A stretch of 50,680 nt of DNA from Opitutia bacterium (GTDB taxonomy: Bacteria; Verrucomicrobiota; Verrucomicrobiia; Opitutales; Opitutaceae), in assembly GCA_947461205.1 (NCBI GenBank), contig CANHJG010000021.1, forward strand, positions 1-50,680, in the 5' to 3' direction. Positions 1-9,292 of the stretch are shown here, piece by piece. The notes below the pieces were generated by a model. It was not told where the DNA came from. It ran no database searches and saw nothing but the letters and a program-made list of their open reading frames with translations. Position 1 is the first letter of the stretch. Every line of letters starts with the position of its first letter. Made by a program: the position numbers and the translations under genes.

Positions 1-75
1 GAGCTTACGAAAGGCGTCCAAGCCTCCTGCCGAGGCTCCGATGGCAACGACTCGTGGTTTGTCGGCGATTTTCAT
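1..75 (-). CDS. CheB-type methylesterase domain protein, N-terminus only
   Basis: Only the first 25 codons are in the window; the gene continues beyond base 1. They begin with ATG at 73-75 on the minus strand and encode MKIADKPRVVAIG followed by ASAGGLDAFRKL. The VVxIGASAGGLxA pattern is the start of the CheB methylesterase catalytic domain, whose nucleophile is the serine in GASAGG. CheB demethylates glutamyl residues of chemoreceptors. A start this close to the catalytic serine, with no receiver domain before it, is typical of large CheB-CheR-PAS hybrid signalling proteins rather than of classical CheB. That hybrid architecture is an inference, as the rest is not visible. The start lies 19 bp after the stop of the glucan synthase on the same strand, so the two may be co-transcribed. 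Confidence 0.75.
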   Translation of the reverse strand, partial: MKIADKPRVVAIGASAGGLDAFRKL

Positions 76-94
76 GGGCGGTGTCGGGTCGTGG

Positions 95-3000
95 TCAGGG
101 TGCCGCCGGCGCAGCACCGTCGGCGCGAACGGCGGCCGGCGAGCCGACCTGCAGTTCGGCGGTGTGCTCTCGGCGATCATCCCGGAGGGGCAAGGTCGTC
201 CCGGATAGCACCTGTCCGTCGAGGGTGAGCCGGTTCGCGCCGGGTGAATCCGGGGCGCGGCGCGTGATGGTGATGTGATAGACCGTCTGCCGGTAGCGGT
301 AATGGATTTTGTAGCTGTTCCACGCTTGCGGCAGGCGAGGTTCCAGTCGCAGCTGATCGCCCTCCCGGTTCACGCCGAGCAGGGTTTCAACGAGCAACCG
401 ATACATCCAGCCGGCCGAACCCGTATACCAAGTCCAGCCGCCCCGCCCGGTGTGGGGTGCGAGGGCATAGATGTCCGCGGCGACGACGTAGGGTTCAACC
501 TTGTAGGTGGCGATTTGCGCGGGGGTCCCGCCGTGATGGATGGGGTTGAGCAGAGTGAAAAGTCCCCATGCGCGGTCGTTTTCTCCGATGAGCGCAAACG
601 CCATCGCGGTCCAGATCGCGCCGTGCGTATATTGGCCGCCGTTTTCGCGCACGCCGGGAATGTAGCCCTTGATGTAGCCCGGCTCCTGGGAAGACTTGTC
701 GAATGGCGGATCGAAGAGCTGGATCAGCCGGGCATCGCGGCGGACGAGCCGTTGGTCGACGGCGTCCAGCGCCTGGCGCGCGCGGTGCGGATCGCCGGCG
801 CCGCTGATCACCGCCCAGCTTTGCGGCAGGGAATCGATCTGGCACTCCAGATTGGTCCGGGAGCCGAGCGGTTCGCCGTTGTCGAAGTAGGCGCGGCGAT
901 ACCACTGGCCGTCCCAGGCATGCCGCTCGATGTTTTCCTGCAGTTGGCGGGCGTGGAGGAGGCAGCGATCGGCAAAGGCCAGGTCGCCGCGGGCGCGGGC
1001 CAGCCCGGCAAACTGCGTCAGTACGTCGTAGAGGAAGAACGCCAGCCAGACGCTTTCGCCGCGCCCCTCGTGCCCCACGCGGTTCATGCCGTCGTTCCAG
1101 TCCCCGCACCCCATCAACGGCAGTCCGTGCTCGCCGAATTTCAGGCCGCGTTCGAGGGCGATCACGCCATGCTGGTAGAGCGTCGCCGACCGTTCGGAGC
1201 GGTTGGGCAGGTCGTAGTAAGCCTCTTCCTCCCGCTTGACCGGACGGGCCTCGAGGAAGGGAATCACCTCGTCGAGCACACCGGTGTCGGCGACGCACGA
1301 AACGTAGCGGCAGATGACGTAGGGCAGCCAGAGGAAATCGTCGGAGAAATGGGTCCGCACGCCGCGCCCCGCCGGCGGATGCCACCAATGCTGCACGTCG
1401 CCTTCGCGGAATTGATGCGCGGCGGCGCGGAGCAGATGCGCGCGCGTGAGGGCCGGCTCGGCGTGCACCAGCGCCATGACGTCCTGCAGCTGGTCGCGGA
1501 ATCCGTAGGCGCCGCCGGATTGGTAAAATCCCGTCCGGCCCCAGAGCCGGCAGCTCAGGGTCTGGTAGAGCAGCCAGCCGTTTGCCATGATGTTCACCGC
1601 GGGGTCGGGCGTATCCACGTTCACGGTGCCGAGCGTCCGGTTCCAGTAGGCCCAGACTCCTTCCAGCGCGGTGCGGCTGGCGTCCGCGCCGCGGAAGCGC
1701 TGGACCAGATTTTGCACGTCGGCGGGGCTGCGGCCGACCCCGAGGCGGAAACTCGTTTCCTGTTCCTGGCCGGGAGCGAGGTCGAAGGCCACCTGCAGCG
1801 CGCCGCACGGATCGAGGGCCGCGCCGACCTTGCCGGACAGCCGCGTCCGCTGCAGTGCCGCCGGCTGCCCGTAGGTCCCGTTGCGGCCCAGGAATTCCTT
1901 GCGGTCGCCGGTGACGGTGCGGGCGGGATCGTGGACATCGACGAAGGCGATCCGGCCGGGAAATTCGGTGTTGTAGTCGTTCCGGGCCAGCAAGGCGCCG
2001 GTCTTGAGGTCCACCTCCGTTTGCACGTGCAGCAGGTTTTTCTGCCGCAGGTCGCCCAACACCCATTCCCAGTAGCCGGTGACCGACACGCGGCGCGGAC
2101 GCCCGGAGACGTTGCGCAGTTTCAACACGGTGAACTTCACCGGCGCGTCGATCGCCACATAGACCCACAATTCCGAGGCGAGGCCGTGCTCGGTGTGTTC
2201 GAACACGGTGTAGCCAAAGCCATGGCGAATCACATAGGGCGTCGCGCCGCGTGCCGGCGCAGGCGTGGGCGACCAGAATTGGCCCGTGTGCTCGTCGCGG
2301 ATGTAGAGGGCCTCGCCCGTGGTGTCCTGCACCGGATCGTTGCTCCAGGGGGTCAGCCGGAACTCATGGGAATTTTCGAGCCACGTGTAGGCGCTGCCGC
2401 TTTCTGAGACGACCGTGCCAAACGTGGGATTAGCCAGCACATTGACCCACGGTGCGGGCGTGGTCCGGCCCGGCTGCAGCGTGATGACATATTCGTGCCC
2501 GTCGCGGGTAAAGCCGCCGAGGCCGTTCTGAAACACGAGCTCCCGTGGCACGAGCGGGGCGGGGAGGTCGGCCCAGGCGGTGCGCGTGGGCGTCAGCAGC
2601 GGGATCACCGGGTCGAGCACGCTGCGCGCCTCGAGCTGTTGCGCCAACGTGCCCTTTTCGTCGTCGAGGACGACCCGGGCCACGGCTTGCAGGAGCACGA
2701 GATCTTCGTGGGAAATCTGCTCGAGGTGCCGGACGAAAATGCCGCCCGGCTTATCGAGCATCTGCGCCTCGAGGCCCGAGGCAATCAGGCTCGTGATCTG
2801 GTCGTGCAGCGACTGGCGGTAGACCGAAACGTCCTCGTTCAGAATGACCAGTTCGGCCGTCAGCCCCTTCATGCGCCAGTAGGAGTGCGCCCGGATCAGC
2901 TGCCGAACGAGCTCGATCTTCTCCGGGTCGCTGATGCGGAGGAGAACCAGCGGCGCGTCGCCCGAGATGCCGTAGCTCCAGAGACCGTTTTGTCCGCGCC

Positions 3001-6000
3001 GGTTGTTGCGCAGCACGCCGGGGCTGGCCCGCCGGGCGGGGTCGGCATAGATCAGCGCTCCGGCCAAACGGCCGTAGAGCTGGGCCTCCGGCTCCGTAGC
3101 GTTGAGGTGGCGGAGGGTCACCTGGCTGTGCGTCCACGCGAGGTCGAAGGCGCGGTCGGCCATGCGGGGACTCTGGTATTTTTCCACCAGCGCCAACGCG
3201 GTCTCCCGGCTCTCGGCCACGCCCAGAATCAGATCAACGATGGCGGTCTCATGGGGCGGCAACGTCACCGTGCGGCGCAGGGCGACGATGGGGTCGAGCA
3301 CCGGGCCGACCGTGTTGGACAGGGGTGCGACGCCCTGCATCGCGGCGGGCTGCGCCAGCGTGCCGCCGCGCCCCACGAAACGGGAGCGATCGGTTTCGCC
3401 GGAGATCTCCCCCTGCTCGCCGCCTTGGCCCACCATCAGATGCAGCAACCACGGCGGCTTTTCTTCCGGGGCCCGGGCGCGGCGAGCACAAAGGAGAGCG
3501 GAGGAGTTTTTCACGAGTTCCGTTTCTACAAACAGACTGCTGAAGGCGGGGTGGGCCGCGTCCGCGGCCGGAGGCGCCAGGACGACCTCCGCGTAGCTGG
3601 TCAGTTCAATGACGCGCATGCCGGACGAACGGTTGGTGATCGAGACGCGCCGCAATTCCACATCGTCTTCCGGCGATACGCTGATCTCCGTGTGGATATC
3701 GAGACCGGCATGCTGGTGCCGAAACTCCGCCCGCGCCTGCGTGAAAATGGCTTCGTAGGGTTGGGTCGCGCGCAAGGTGGGTTGATAGGCGGCCGACCAG
3801 AACTCGCCCGTCCCCACATCGCGGAGATAAACAAAGGTGCCCCAGCAATCGCGCGTGGCGTCTTCCCGCCAGCGGGTGACCGCCAGATCGCGCCAGCGGC
3901 TGTAGCCGCCGCCGGCACTGGTGATCACCACATGGTAGCGGCCGTTCGACAAAAGATGAACTTCCGGGGCCGGTGGCGTAGGGTCCGTGAAGACGCGCAT
4001 CACGCTTTCGCCGCCGCCGGTGAGGATCGGCGATGTTTCCGGCGTCAGGTCTTCCACGAACACGCTCGCGGCCGTCTTGGGCACCCGCTCCTGCAGCAGC
4101 AAGTCCGCGGCCTTGAGCATCGGACAGGCCATGAACCGCCGTTGCAGCGGCCAGTCGTGCAGGACGTTCACCAGGGCCAGCAGGCTCATGCCCTGATGAT
4201 GCACCATGTAGGACCGGATGGTGGTGCTGGTTTCGTCGGGTCGCAGGCGCGCCGGCGTGTAGTCGACCGCTTCGTAGAACCCATAGGCACCGGCGCGTCC
4301 CTCGGCCGCCAGGCGTTGGAGGTTTTGGCACGCGGCGACGGGCGCGACCATCAGGGCCAGCGCCGTCGCATAGGGTGCGATGACCAGGTCCTCGCCCAGG
4401 CCGCGTTTCAAACCCAGACCGGGCACGCCGAAGGCGCGGTATTGATAGTTGAGCTGCACGTCGGTCCGGTTGTAGCCCGACTCGGAAATGCCCCACGGTA
4501 CGCCGAGCGAATCTCCGTATCCGATCTGCTGTTTCACCGCAGCGCGGCAGGTGTGGTCGAGGAGCGTTTTCTCGTAGTTCGGCATGACCAGCAGCGGCAT
4601 CAAATATTCGAACATCGAGCCGCTCCAGGAGACGAGGATCGGCTCCCCCCGGGAGGCGACGAGCAGGCGTCCCATCGAGAACCAGTGGTCCTGCGGAACC
4701 TGCCCCAACGCAATGGCGATATAGCTGCACAAGCGCGCTTCCGAGGCCAGCAGATCGTAGAAACCGGGGTCCGGCCGGCGCTCGCTGACGTTGAACCCGG
4801 TGCAAAACAAATCCCGCCTCCGGTCGAACAGGAAAAGAAAATCCATCGCGGCCAGTTCGTCGCAGTGCCCCGCGAGGGTTTCCAGCGTGAGCAGGCGTTG
4901 CCGCGCGTGGTCGCCGGCCTCGCGCAGGCAGCGCGAGAGGGCGACGTGGTCCGCGCCGTCTTCGGCCGAAGGACCGGGCGGTGGTTCGAGCTGGGCGGCG
5001 GCCTGCAACGTGGGCGGCAGATCGAGCCGGGCCAGCTGCACGTCCAGCCAGCCGCCTGAGCGGGAAACCGGAAGCGCCAGCCATGGCGCGAGGTGAAGCA
5101 GGTCCGCGAGCTGCGTCGCGCACGCCTGCTGCAGGGTTTGCGCCCACTCCTTGGTTTCGGCCGCGGCCCCGGCCAGCGCCTGGGCGATCCGGGTCGTCTG
5201 GTCCGCCGCGCTGTGCAGCAAAACAAACGCCGCGCGCAGGCCGGACGGCGCCGGCTCCAGCTCCGCGTCAAGGCGGGCCAGGGCGGTGTTTTCCGGGACC
5301 TGTTCCCGGAGGACCTGCACGGTGTCGCGCAGCCCAGAGAACACCTGCGGCGAGAAAATTTTTTCGGCCGCCTGTTCCCGCAGCCCGGAACCGAGGGTGA
5401 GGAGATGCCCGGCCAGGTTACCGCTGTCCACGCTGGAAACATAGAGCGGGGAAAGGGGCCGGAGCGTGCGGGTCTCGTACCAGTTCAGAAAGTGCCCGCG
5501 ATACCGCTCGAGGCCTTGCATGGTGGCGAGGGCATTTTGGGTGCGTTGGATCAGACCGCCGGTCGAAAGATACCCGAAATCCCGGGCGGCCAGATTGGCC
5601 AGGAGCGCCAGCCCCATGTTCGTGGGCGAGGTCCGCGAGGCGACCGTCGGGACGGGGACTTCCTGGAAATTGTCGGGTGGCAGCCAGTTCTCCCGGGCGG
5701 TGACAAACGTTTCGAAGTAGTGCCAGGACTTCCGGGCGGTGTGCCGCAGAAAAGTCCGCTGCCCGGCCGACAGATCCGGCGCCGCAGATTCGATGGGCTG
5801 GCTGATCCACCAGGCGATCCACGGGGCCGCCAGCCACAGGCCGAGGTTCGGCAGCGCCAGGGCCAATTCGCCCGGTTGCCGCCAGGCCAGCAGAAATCCT
5901 GCGGTCAACGCGACCACTGGCGCGATCCACATCGTAGCATAAAAGCCGGCGAGGCTGGCCCGCGCGGTCTGTTCGGCGTCGCCCGCGGTTTGCCATTCGA

Positions 6001-8776
6001 GGAGCCGCCGCCGCGTCACCCACAGGCGCAGCAGCGTCCGCCCGATGGCGTCCAGGCTGACGTGGACGTCGTAGGGGAGAAAGGCGAGGGTGAGGATGAT
6101 CTGGGCGAGTTGCCGGCCCCACGACCCCACCACGCCCTTCAGGTGCATCGCCCAAGGCAGATCGGCCGGTTTGCAGCCGCCGTGGACGAGCGCCGCCAAT
6201 AGTCCGGGGAGGGTGATGATGGTCACGACCAGCAGCGGGCCCAAGCCCCCGTGGCCGGGGAGCAGCAGCCAGGAGCCGAGGATCAGGAACAGCAGTCCGG
6301 TGGGGACGAGGCTGCGCCGCAGGTTGTCGAAGATTTTCCACTGCGAAAGCACTGACAGCGGATTGGCGATGCGGCGGGCGTCGGCTCCGGGCACCCGCGG
6401 CAGGAGCCATTGCGTGATCTGCCAGTCGCCGCGAATCCAGCGGTGACGCCGGTCGATGTCCACGTTGTAGCGGGAAGGATGGTCTTCGTAGAACTCCACA
6501 TCGGTGACGAGGGCGGAACGGGCATGGCAGGCCTCCAGCAAATCATGGCTGAGCACGGTGTTTTCCGGGCAACGGCCGTGCATGGCCCGTTGGAAGGCAT
6601 CCACATCGTAGATCCCTTTGCCGATGAAGGAGCCTTCCCAAAAAACATCCTGATACACATCGGAGACCTCCCGGGTGTAAGGATCGATCCCCGCGTCGCC
6701 GGCGAACAGCCGGACAAACCAGGATCGTCGGGCGCTCGGCAGACTCACGCCCACGCGCGGCTGCAGAATACCGTAGCCTTCGGTGACGATCCCGCGGGTC
6801 GCGTCAAACCGTGGACGGTTCAGCGGATGGGCCATGGTGGCCACGAGCCGGCGGGCGGCCTCGCGGGGGAGCTGGGTGTCGGTGTCGAGGGTGATGACAT
6901 ATTTCACCGACGGCAAAATGGACGTATCCCCCTCGATGGCGGAAAAGCCGGCGGGGTCGCCGCCGCGCAGGAGTTCGTTAAACGCCATGAGCTTTCCCCG
7001 CTTGCGCTCATAGCCCATCCAGCGGGCCTCGCCGGGGTTCCAGCGCCGCGGGCGGTGGAACAGGTAGAACACGGTCTGGTTCCCGGACGGATACTTGGCG
7101 TTCAGCCGCGCGACACCGGCCCGTGCCTGCTGCAACAACGCGTGGTCTTCCGGCAGAATTTCCTCCAGCGCGTCGCGATAGTCCGTCAACAAGGCAAAGT
7201 GAAGGTGCGGATCGCGGTTCGCGAGGGAGTGAATTTCCAGGGTCTCGAGGAGCCGGACGATGCCTTCCGCGCCCGTGAGCAGCGTGGGAACGACCACCAT
7301 CGTGCGGTCGTCCGGATCGATGCCGGAGGAGTAGTCCAGCCGCGGGAGCGGGCGGGGTTGCACGAGCAGGGTGGACAGCCAGTTCGTCAACGCCACGGCC
7401 AGTTGACTGGCGCAAAGGAGGAAAACCAGGGTGAAAAAAACCAGTTTCCCGCCCTGCACTTCCAGCGTCTGGGCGAGCCGCACAAAACCGCCCACCGCGA
7501 GCAGTGTGGTGCCCGCAATGCCGCCCGCATAATACGCCAGCGGAAAGCGGTGGATGCTGCGTTCAACCGTCGATCGCCAGGGCCAGCGCACCTTAACCGC
7601 CCGCGCCAGCGCCGTGCGACCATTCCCGATGAGATAAAAGCCCACATGCGCGGTCCGCCCGTCGCCGGCCTCCAGCCGGGCCCGGTCGGCGGCCAGCTGG
7701 ATCGCGTGCCGCGCGATGTCCGCTTCCGGCCGTTTGCCATGCCGGGCGAAAAATTCGACCGCATGGCGATAGCGGTCGCGCGTCGCAAAATCCATTTGGG
7801 GATACACGCCGGCCGGGTCGGTGCGCAAGGTCTGTTCGACCAGGCTCAGCGACTCCACGAACGCCTTCCAATCCATGGCGCTCAGCAGGCGAAGGCTGGA
7901 AATGCTGTGGCTCACGGAGACCTGGTCGGCCGCCTGATTCTGACTTTCCAGTTGGACCCGCTGTTCGATCGACTGCCCCTGTTCAACCAGCCGTTGCTCC
8001 AGCCAGCTCCGCGCGAGATGCAGCGCCGGGCTTTGCCGGGACAAACGCTGGCAGAATTCCGCTACAAACGAACTGGAGAGGGGCAGAGCGGACTTCGCCA
8101 TGTCGGCCACCACGACCACGAGGTGCGACGGATTTTTTTCCGCCATGTCCTGCAAGCGATCTACCCAGAAGTCCGCGAGATTGCGGTCCTCCCGGGCGAC
8201 GGCCAGCCGGGTGGCGATCCGCTGGAGATTCTCAATCAATCCGAGCCGCAGCATGATGGGAATGGCCCACAACTCGCCCAGCTTCAACGAAGCCACGGTC
8301 TGATAGGCGGCGATGAAGGCGCCGAGCGGCTCGGTCTCGATTTGCGCATCCGCGTGCGAGATCAACTCGAGCACCAGGTCGTAAACGCGCGGCAGTCCGG
8401 CCGACCGGCCGGTCACGAGGCGGGGCAGTTCCCGGCTGTATCCGCGAGGCAGATGCCGCCGCGCCAGTTGGATCTGCTCTTCGATGAGGTAGAAATTGTC
8501 GAGGAGCCATTCGGCGGCCGGGGTGATGTGCCGGCTCGGATCGACGGCCAGGGTCGCGCGGTGAAAGGCCCGTAAGCTCTGCTCGTTTCCGTCCAAACGC
8601 GCCAACAGATGATTCGAGCGATTTTGGGTGATGACGGTGTGGTCGGCGGCCAGGGCCCGGGCATGGCGCGCGAGTTGCTCGACCCCAAACAGCTCGGCCC
8701 GCAGCGGTGGCTCGGTTGCGCGCGGGCGCGTTTGTCCGGCCCTCCACGTTGGCCAGCGTAGCGAGAGAGTCTGCAC
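95..8776 (-). CDS. ndvB: Cyclic beta-1,2-glucan synthase (NdvB/ChvB type)
   Basis: This 2893-residue protein has the length and domain order of cyclic beta-1,2-glucan synthases, inner-membrane enzymes that polymerise glucose from UDP-glucose, cyclise the chain and export it to the periplasm. An N-terminal cytoplasmic region is followed by membrane segments near residues 410-490. A GT84 glycosyltransferase domain comes next, with DTDTQ near residue 630 and an HRWIRGDWQ motif. Further membrane segments lie near 820-990, then a glycoamylase-type domain near 1290-1580 (FLFLFDRRRD, FNVSERRPDPG). Two glycosyltransferase-36 supersandwich domains start near 1590 and 2090. A C-terminal GH94 phosphorylase-like toroid carries GDWNDGMN near residue 2557. 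The start codon is GTG (8774-8776), with GGGAG about 12 nt upstream. The product is usually linked to osmoadaptation and host or surface interaction. Confidence 0.93.
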   Translation of the reverse strand: MQTLSLRWPTWRAGQTRPRATEPPLRAELFGVEQLARHARALAADHTVITQNRSNHLLARLDGNEQSLRAFHRATLAVDPSRHITPAAEWLLDNFYLIEEQIQLARRHLPRGYSRELPRLVTGRSAGLPRVYDLVLELISHADAQIETEPLGAFIAAYQTVASLKLGELWAIPIMLRLGLIENLQRIATRLAVAREDRNLADFWVDRLQDMAEKNPSHLVVVVADMAKSALPLSSSFVAEFCQRLSRQSPALHLARSWLEQRLVEQGQSIEQRVQLESQNQAADQVSVSHSISSLRLLSAMDWKAFVESLSLVEQTLRTDPAGVYPQMDFATRDRYRHAVEFFARHGKRPEADIARHAIQLAADRARLEAGDGRTAHVGFYLIGNGRTALARAVKVRWPWRSTVERSIHRFPLAYYAGGIAGTTLLAVGGFVRLAQTLEVQGGKLVFFTLVFLLCASQLAVALTNWLSTLLVQPRPLPRLDYSSGIDPDDRTMVVVPTLLTGAEGIVRLLETLEIHSLANRDPHLHFALLTDYRDALEEILPEDHALLQQARAGVARLNAKYPSGNQTVFYLFHRPRRWNPGEARWMGYERKRGKLMAFNELLRGGDPAGFSAIEGDTSILPSVKYVITLDTDTQLPREAARRLVATMAHPLNRPRFDATRGIVTEGYGILQPRVGVSLPSARRSWFVRLFAGDAGIDPYTREVSDVYQDVFWEGSFIGKGIYDVDAFQRAMHGRCPENTVLSHDLLEACHARSALVTDVEFYEDHPSRYNVDIDRRHRWIRGDWQITQWLLPRVPGADARRIANPLSVLSQWKIFDNLRRSLVPTGLLFLILGSWLLLPGHGGLGPLLVVTIITLPGLLAALVHGGCKPADLPWAMHLKGVVGSWGRQLAQIILTLAFLPYDVHVSLDAIGRTLLRLWVTRRRLLEWQTAGDAEQTARASLAGFYATMWIAPVVALTAGFLLAWRQPGELALALPNLGLWLAAPWIAWWISQPIESAAPDLSAGQRTFLRHTARKSWHYFETFVTARENWLPPDNFQEVPVPTVASRTSPTNMGLALLANLAARDFGYLSTGGLIQRTQNALATMQGLERYRGHFLNWYETRTLRPLSPLYVSSVDSGNLAGHLLTLGSGLREQAAEKIFSPQVFSGLRDTVQVLREQVPENTALARLDAELEPAPSGLRAAFVLLHSAADQTTRIAQALAGAAAETKEWAQTLQQACATQLADLLHLAPWLALPVSRSGGWLDVQLARLDLPPTLQAAAQLEPPPGPSAEDGADHVALSRCLREAGDHARQRLLTLETLAGHCDELAAMDFLFLFDRRRDLFCTGFNVSERRPDPGFYDLLASEARLCSYIAIALGQVPQDHWFSMGRLLVASRGEPILVSWSGSMFEYLMPLLVMPNYEKTLLDHTCRAAVKQQIGYGDSLGVPWGISESGYNRTDVQLNYQYRAFGVPGLGLKRGLGEDLVIAPYATALALMVAPVAACQNLQRLAAEGRAGAYGFYEAVDYTPARLRPDETSTTIRSYMVHHQGMSLLALVNVLHDWPLQRRFMACPMLKAADLLLQERVPKTAASVFVEDLTPETSPILTGGGESVMRVFTDPTPPAPEVHLLSNGRYHVVITSAGGGYSRWRDLAVTRWREDATRDCWGTFVYLRDVGTGEFWSAAYQPTLRATQPYEAIFTQARAEFRHQHAGLDIHTEISVSPEDDVELRRVSITNRSSGMRVIELTSYAEVVLAPPAADAAHPAFSSLFVETELVKNSSALLCARRARAPEEKPPWLLHLMVGQGGEQGEISGETDRSRFVGRGGTLAQPAAMQGVAPLSNTVGPVLDPIVALRRTVTLPPHETAIVDLILGVAESRETALALVEKYQSPRMADRAFDLAWTHSQVTLRHLNATEPEAQLYGRLAGALIYADPARRASPGVLRNNRRGQNGLWSYGISGDAPLVLLRISDPEKIELVRQLIRAHSYWRMKGLTAELVILNEDVSVYRQSLHDQITSLIASGLEAQMLDKPGGIFVRHLEQISHEDLVLLQAVARVVLDDEKGTLAQQLEARSVLDPVIPLLTPTRTAWADLPAPLVPRELVFQNGLGGFTRDGHEYVITLQPGRTTPAPWVNVLANPTFGTVVSESGSAYTWLENSHEFRLTPWSNDPVQDTTGEALYIRDEHTGQFWSPTPAPARGATPYVIRHGFGYTVFEHTEHGLASELWVYVAIDAPVKFTVLKLRNVSGRPRRVSVTGYWEWVLGDLRQKNLLHVQTEVDLKTGALLARNDYNTEFPGRIAFVDVHDPARTVTGDRKEFLGRNGTYGQPAALQRTRLSGKVGAALDPCGALQVAFDLAPGQEQETSFRLGVGRSPADVQNLVQRFRGADASRTALEGVWAYWNRTLGTVNVDTPDPAVNIMANGWLLYQTLSCRLWGRTGFYQSGGAYGFRDQLQDVMALVHAEPALTRAHLLRAAAHQFREGDVQHWWHPPAGRGVRTHFSDDFLWLPYVICRYVSCVADTGVLDEVIPFLEARPVKREEEAYYDLPNRSERSATLYQHGVIALERGLKFGEHGLPLMGCGDWNDGMNRVGHEGRGESVWLAFFLYDVLTQFAGLARARGDLAFADRCLLHARQLQENIERHAWDGQWYRRAYFDNGEPLGSRTNLECQIDSLPQSWAVISGAGDPHRARQALDAVDQRLVRRDARLIQLFDPPFDKSSQEPGYIKGYIPGVRENGGQYTHGAIWTAMAFALIGENDRAWGLFTLLNPIHHGGTPAQIATYKVEPYVVAADIYALAPHTGRGGWTWYTGSAGWMYRLLVETLLGVNREGDQLRLEPRLPQAWNSYKIHYRYRQTVYHITITRRAPDSPGANRLTLDGQVLSGTTLPLRDDRREHTAELQVGSPAAVRADGAAPAAP

Positions 8777-9292
8777 AGCGTTTTTAAGCTCCCGCCGCGA
8801 GGCTGGGCGGCACCCCGCGTCCGGCGAGGCGTGCGGCCCGGCGGCTTCCGCCGCTCCTCGACGCTGGGGCGGGCCAAGCCACCGGCTTCAAGGCCGGATT
8901 CAGGCCGGCCCGGGGGCCCGTGATTTTCCCGCCGGGCAATGCCTCCGGGGCAGATCCGAACAAGCGCGACGGCACCTTTGGTTTCATCGGGGGCCATTGT
9001 GCCCCCTCGCGCAAAACGGTCATATGGGGTGTTGATCCCAAAAGAATGCTCTGGAGCTGAGCGGAACCGTGGTTCCTCCGGTGCTCCGCGCCGACGCAGA
9101 CGCACCCAGTGGCGGTGCGAGCTCGGACAACGGCCGGGCGGGAAGGTGCGGTACCGTGCAGGTGCTGCTTGCAACGATTTTAAGAAAAGCGGAGGGCGCG
9201 TCGTCCGCCCTTTTCCGTCAGGCGGACGCAGCGGTTGTCGGGCCTGAGCGGCAGCCCGCCGACACCCGTCCCGCTCGGCGGTCGGGCTCGGG
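8777..9292. other. 515 bp intergenic stretch upstream of the glucan synthase
   Basis: I see no convincing gene here; the short open frames show neither a recognisable motif nor the local codon pattern. The part next to 8777 must hold the promoter and leader of the glucan synthase, which reads leftwards. It contains the REP-like hairpins described separately at 8839-8897. Near 9185-9214 a G/C-rich imperfect hairpin is flanked by AAAA on one side and TTTT on the other. It lies about 80-110 bp beyond the stop of the leftward gene that ends at 9293 and could be its terminator. I could not match the middle part (8900-9180) to any riboswitch or small RNA. Confidence 0.5.
8839..8897 (-). repeat. REP-like hairpin pair upstream of the glucan synthase
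   Basis: CGGCGG (8839-8844) and CCGCCG (8848-8853) form a perfect 6 bp stem with loop CTT. On the minus strand this hairpin is directly preceded by GGAG (8857-8854), the layout of a RAYT-type REP. A second hairpin follows, CCGGCTT (8882-8888) with AGGCCGG (8891-8897) around a 2 nt loop. This second one has no GGAG or GTAG next to it, so it may be a degenerate partner or unrelated. Confidence 0.4.

Noticed and set aside
8900-9180. A riboswitch or small RNA upstream of the glucan synthase
   Set aside because: No conserved aptamer core or clear stem-loop with a U-tract could be recognised by eye; a covariance-model search would be needed.
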